NCBI RefSeq assembly: GCF_036898095.1
Contig: NC_090726.1
Coordinates: forward strand, 43,783,262-43,847,261
Direction: 5' to 3'
From: Palaemon carinicauda
Lineage: Eukaryota; Arthropoda; Malacostraca; Decapoda; Palaemonidae
DNA length: 64,000 nucleotides
A program made the translations under genes and the position numbers. Under the pieces are notes generated by a model. It did no database searches. It saw only the letters and a program-made list of their open reading frames with translations, and was not told the DNA's origin. This document shows, in pieces, positions 59,840-64,000 of the stretch (within the stretch, counting starts at the first letter, position 1; each line of letters opens with the position of its first letter).

Positions 59840-60434
59840 TTTGTAGTTCATTTATTTTCTTATCCCCTCTCCTCACTGGGCTATTTTTCCCTGTTAGGGA
59901 CCCTGGGCTTATAGCATCCTGCTTTTCCAACTAGGGTTATAGCTTGGCTAATAATAATAATAATAATAATAATAATTTATTTTTCCTTGTTTCCTTTCCT
60001 CACCGGGCTATTTTCCCTGTTGAGGCCCCCGGGCTTATAGCATCCTGCTTTTCCAACTAGGGTTGTAGCTTAGCAAATAATGATAATAATAATTTATTTT
60101 TCCTTGTTTCCTTTCCTCACCGGGCTATTTTCCCTGTTGAGGCCCCCGGGCTTATAGCATCCTGCTTTTCCAACTAGGGTTGTAGCTTAGCAAATAATGA
60201 TAATAATAATTTATTTTTCCTTGTTTCCTTTTCTCACTGGGTTATTTTCCCGGTTGGGGCCCCTGGGCTTAGGCTATAGCATCCTGCTTTTCCAATCAGG
60301 GTTATACATAATAATAATAATAATAACAATAATAATTTAATTTTCCTTGTTTCCTTTCCTCAGTGGGCTATTTCCCCCGTTGGGGCCCCTGGGCTTATAG
60401 CATCCTGCTTTTCCAATCAGGGTTATAGCTTGGC

Positions 60435-60478
<44 letters not shown>

Positions 60479-60692
60479 TTTCATTTTTGCTTGTTTCCTT
60501 TCCTCACTGGGCTATTTTCCCTGTTGGGGCCCCTGGGCTTATAAGCATCCTGCTTTTCCAATCAGGGTTATAGCTTGGCTAATAATAATAATAATTTTAT
60601 TTTCCCTTGTTTCCTTTCCTTACTGGGATATTTTCCCTGTTGGAGCCCCTGGGCTTATATCATCCTGCTTTTCCAATTAGGGTTATAGCTTG

Positions 60693-60728
<36 letters not shown>

Positions 60729-60858
60729 GCTACTACTACTACTACTACTAATAATAATAATTTATTTTTACTTGTTTCCTTTCCTCACTGGGCTATTTTC
60801 CCTGTTGGGGCCCCTGGGCTTATAGCATCCTGTTTTTCCAATCAGGGTTACAGCTTGG

Positions 60859-60902
<44 letters not shown>

Positions 60903-61001
60903 TTTATTTTCCCTCGTTTCCTTTCCTTACTAGGCTATTTTCCCTGTTGGGATCCCTGGGCTCATAGCATCCTGCTTTTCCAACTAGGGTTATAGCTTGG
61001 C

Positions 61002-61071
<70 letters not shown>

Positions 61072-61169
61072 TTATTTTTCCTTGTTTCCTTTCCTCACCG
61101 GACTATTTTCCCTGTTGAGGCCCCTGGGCTTATAGCATCCTGCTTTTCCAACTAGGGTTATAGCTTGGC

Positions 61170-61210
<41 letters not shown>
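59840..61210 (+). mobile_element. Cluster of ten tandem 5'-truncated AAT-tailed SINE-like copies
   Basis: Ten same-orientation copies of the 3' about 90-100 bp of the family (ttgtttcctttcctcactgg ... tccaactagggttatagctt), separated by (AAT)n or, once, (CTA)n at 60693-60750. Two neighbouring units (60080 and 60200 ends) are identical including the aatgataataataat spacer, so at least one step was tandem duplication. Confidence 0.92.
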
Positions 61211-61213
<3 letters not shown>

Positions 61214-61476
61214 CGTACTGCAAGTCGTGGGACAATAAGAACACAAGATTTCTCAACGAATCAATGATTCAAGTAAAACAGGATTATAATTATATGTGTA
61301 ACACTTTAAGAGATCAATGTACCTTGGCGTGGGTGTCACCCTAAAGAAAACGTTGGCATTTCCTAGTTAATATCATCTTAGAGTCTAAAATAAGACGAGT
61401 TCATAATTGGCACACAACTAGTGGAGTCTAGAGAGAAGGCGTTCAGTACAGAGAATCTGAATAAACAGAGTTTAAA

Positions 61477-61524
<48 letters not shown>

Positions 61525-62214
61525 CATTATTATTTGCTAAGCTACAACCCTAGTTGGAAAAGCAGGATGCTATAACCCCAAGGGCTCCAACAGCCCAACA
61601 GGGAAAAATAGTCCAGTGAGGAAAGGAAATAAGGAAAAACTAGTATAGAAGTTTAAGAACAATAATAACAATATAATAAATCTTTCATTTATAAACTATA
61701 AAAAAAACTTGAAAATGACAAAAGGATAAAAACTTTAACAAAATAAGAGGAAGAGAAATAGTATAGAATAGTGTGCCCGAGTGTACCCTCAAGGAAGAGA
61801 TCTCTAACCCAAGACAGTGGAAGGCCACGGTACAGAGGCTATGGCACTACCCAAGACTAGAGAACAATGGCTTGATTTTGGAGTGACCTTCTCCTAGAAG
61901 AGCTACTTACCATAGCTAAAGAGTCTCTTCTACCCTTACCAAGAGGAAAGTACCCACTGATCAATTTCAGTGCAGTAGTTAACCTCTTGAGAGAAGAATT
62001 GTTTGGTAATTTCAGTGGTGTCAGATGTATGAGGAGAGAGGAGAATGTGTAAAGAATATGCCAGACTATTCTGTGTATGTGTCGGCAAAGATGAAATGAA
62101 CCGTAACCAGAGAAAGGGATCCAATGTAGTACTGTCTGGCCAGTCAAAGGATCCAATAATTCTCTGGCGGTAGTATCTCAACGGGTGGCTGGTGCCTTGG
62201 CCAACCTACTACCT
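61477..62214 (-). mobile_element. AAT-tailed SINE-like element, near full length
   Basis: (ATT)n at 61477-61530, body, and head complement ggtggctggtgccttggcca...ctaccttaa. It matches 47308-47997. A 99-codon open frame inside (62156-61857) also exists, broken, in the other copy, so it is not a gene. Confidence 0.85.
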
Positions 62215-62284
62215 TAAAAAAGAGCATACTTTTTTACTTGAATTCGACATGAATTCTATCTTAGTTTGGCTTCAAATAAATCAA

Positions 62285-62287
<3 letters not shown>

Positions 62288-62335
<48 letters not shown>

Positions 62336-62490
62336 CATTTATGACTGTATATCTAAAATCAAGTTACATAAATAATTTGCATATTTCATAAACTTTTTAT
62401 TTTGTACGACTTGATTATCACAACTTTATACCAGAAAATGCCTTAATAATAAGCTAATTATTCTTTTCTTTCTTTCTTTCTACACACACA

Positions 62491-62558
<68 letters not shown>

Positions 62559-62588
62559 TATATACATATATATATACATGTGTATATG

Positions 62589-62661
<73 letters not shown>

Positions 62662-62681
62662 TATATATACATGTGTATATG

Positions 62682-62759
<78 letters not shown>
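62288..62759. repeat. (AT)n tracts with ATGT/ACAT interruptions
   Basis: (TA)n at 62288-62330 and 62493-62759. The second contains two copies of tacatgtgtatatgtatatg about 95 bp apart, indicating an internal duplication. Confidence 0.95.
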
Positions 62760-62761
<2 letters not shown>

Positions 62762-63049
62762 TTCCCATTGAGAAAATAAATCAGTAATAGACCTATTGTA
62801 CACTCTGTGCCATTCAACTGTATTTTACGTTTAATTTCAGTCCTCATTTTTCAAATACCTTTCAATCCATTTATCTAGTATTTTTAGGCCTTTTTCTGCT
62901 CTTCTTAACACTTCCAAATGAATTATAGACTTTTCATTATCCTATAGCCATCGAAATTTTTCCCCACGACTTAAACATTTCAAAACATTGAGTCAAAATT
63001 TTACTTACATTAAACATTTTTGCCATTGTCTTACGACACCATTTACTAT

Positions 63050-63127
63050 ATATTTATTGGAGCCCTTGGGCTTATAGCATCTTGCTTTTCCAACTAGGGT
63101 TGTAGCTTGGCTAGTAATAATAATAAT
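63050..63127 (+). mobile_element. AAT-tailed SINE-like repeat, 3' end only
   Basis: ggagcccttgggcttatagc ... gttgtagcttggctagtaat and an AAT tail. Confidence 0.8.
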
Positions 63128-63716
63128 GAAAATTAGAGTAATTCAAACTACAACCTACGCATCACTTCCAAATATATTCTTATACATGCATATGACTTGA
63201 GATTATCATGTGATGAACATATTACACTTTAATTTCCTTTAAAATATTACCAAAACTAATATAAACATAATATAAAACATAAATATGGACATTACACATT
63301 AAAACCTATTTGAAATCGATAAAAGAATGTTCAGAACTAAGATATAGACCACAATATTTATGAACATAAAAATAATTCAATTTAACACCAATTATCTTAT
63401 AAACACTAATGATTTCTCACCAAAATAAACGCATAAAAACGACGTAATAAATTCTTAAATGAATATATGACATTATAGTTTCTTGAGAAATTCCTGACTT
63501 CCCTTTGTCATGCTGACTTCCTTGTTTTATCCCTAGCATTTTTTACATTTCCCTGAAACGTCCTGATAAAGCTTATCTCTTATATGACTTGCTCTTATCC
63601 GGTAAACTACCGTTGGTTTGTCTCTGATCAATGAATGAATAACATAAATGAATGGTGTAATACGTACACTCATTTTATATATAAAAATGTGTAGTAAAAC
63701 AAACACACACACACAT

Positions 63717-63855
<139 letters not shown>

Positions 63856-63863
63856 AACAACAA

Positions 63864-64000
63864 AAGAAGCCACTTCTAGCTCACTGCAGGACATAGGCCT
63901 CAGACACGTCCTCAGTCATGTCTGGGTTTGGGCCATTTTCATTTTGACACTGGCAACTATGGATTGGTGATGGTGGAGACTAGTTTGATCACTCAGCAAA
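63864..64000 (+). mobile_element. Partial interspersed repeat running off window end, LINE-like
   Basis: cactgcaggacataggcctc, then gtcatgtctgggtttgggcc and gattggtgatggtggagact. The cactgcnggacataggcctc word is typical of a widespread arthropod non-LTR-associated repeat (recalled, not searched). Confidence 0.5.

Noticed and set aside
60690..60995. Thr/Asn-rich 101-codon frame
   Set aside because: It is translation of (CTA)n and (AAT)n tracts between SINE-like copies.
61857..62156. 99-codon frame partly shared with 47928-47698
   Set aside because: Similarity is due to the same SINE-like repeat; the frame is broken between copies, so it is not a conserved protein.
62454..62847. Open frames of alternating Tyr/Ile
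   Set aside because: They are translations of the (AT)n microsatellite. The same holds for the Ser/Leu and Arg/Glu frames over (GA)n/(CT)n and the Cys/Val frames over (TG)n.

Overview
The window is nuclear DNA of a decapod crustacean, most likely a shrimp. The evidence is intron-rich AT-biased genes, very dense dinucleotide and AAT microsatellites, DIRS-type retroelements and arthropod-like interspersed repeats. The species cannot be fixed from the sequence; a caridean (palaemonid-type) shrimp is only a guess. Nothing looks bacterial or viral.

One host gene dominates. On the minus strand, 13 coding exons between 52747 and 4032 encode about 865 residues of POSH/SH3RF, the RING E3 ligase and JNK-pathway scaffold. 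The RING is split over the first two exons (52747-52613 and 51297-50737). SH3-1 follows at 49337-48973, SH3-2 at 46481-42454, a Ser/Pro linker with an RHSxEI motif at 26591-12593, SH3-3 at 10348-10181, and more Ser/Pro linker at 8786-4032. The fourth, C-terminal SH3 expected of the family is not here and should lie beyond coordinate 1. All visible splice sites are GT-AG and phases agree at every junction except one (exon 9 to exon 10).

Most of the rest is repeat DNA in POSH introns and upstream. (a) There are four DIRS-like (tyrosine-recombinase) retroelement units, all on the minus strand like the gene. One has intact gag and RT frames and runs off the window start (1-about 3960). One is a decayed full-length 6.3-kb copy with inverted terminal repeats and an internal complementary region (19268-25560). 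Two are relics, a recombinase fragment at 16060-17860 and an RT fragment at 52940-54470. (b) Eight copies of a 307-311-bp TTAA-flanked MITE-like element carry an 18-bp GGACGTACCGGTACGTCC palindrome. (c) An AAT-tailed SINE-like family has more than 20 copies, including a cluster of ten tandem 5'-truncated copies (59840-61210). (d) There is also a tRNA-derived SINE, a hAT MITE with target duplications, and a TA-flanked hairpin MITE. (e) A 41-bp minisatellite spans exactly 198 units (30565-38682) in intron 6, and a 35-bp minisatellite has 13 units. (f) A near-perfect palindrome of 358 bp lies at 58304-58661.

The window is therefore a large, repeat-inflated scaffold gene. No clearly new multi-gene system is visible. 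The most distinctive items are the palindrome-bearing TTAA family, the homogeneous 198-unit array, the long palindrome upstream of POSH, and the sense-oriented DIRS elements close to POSH exons.
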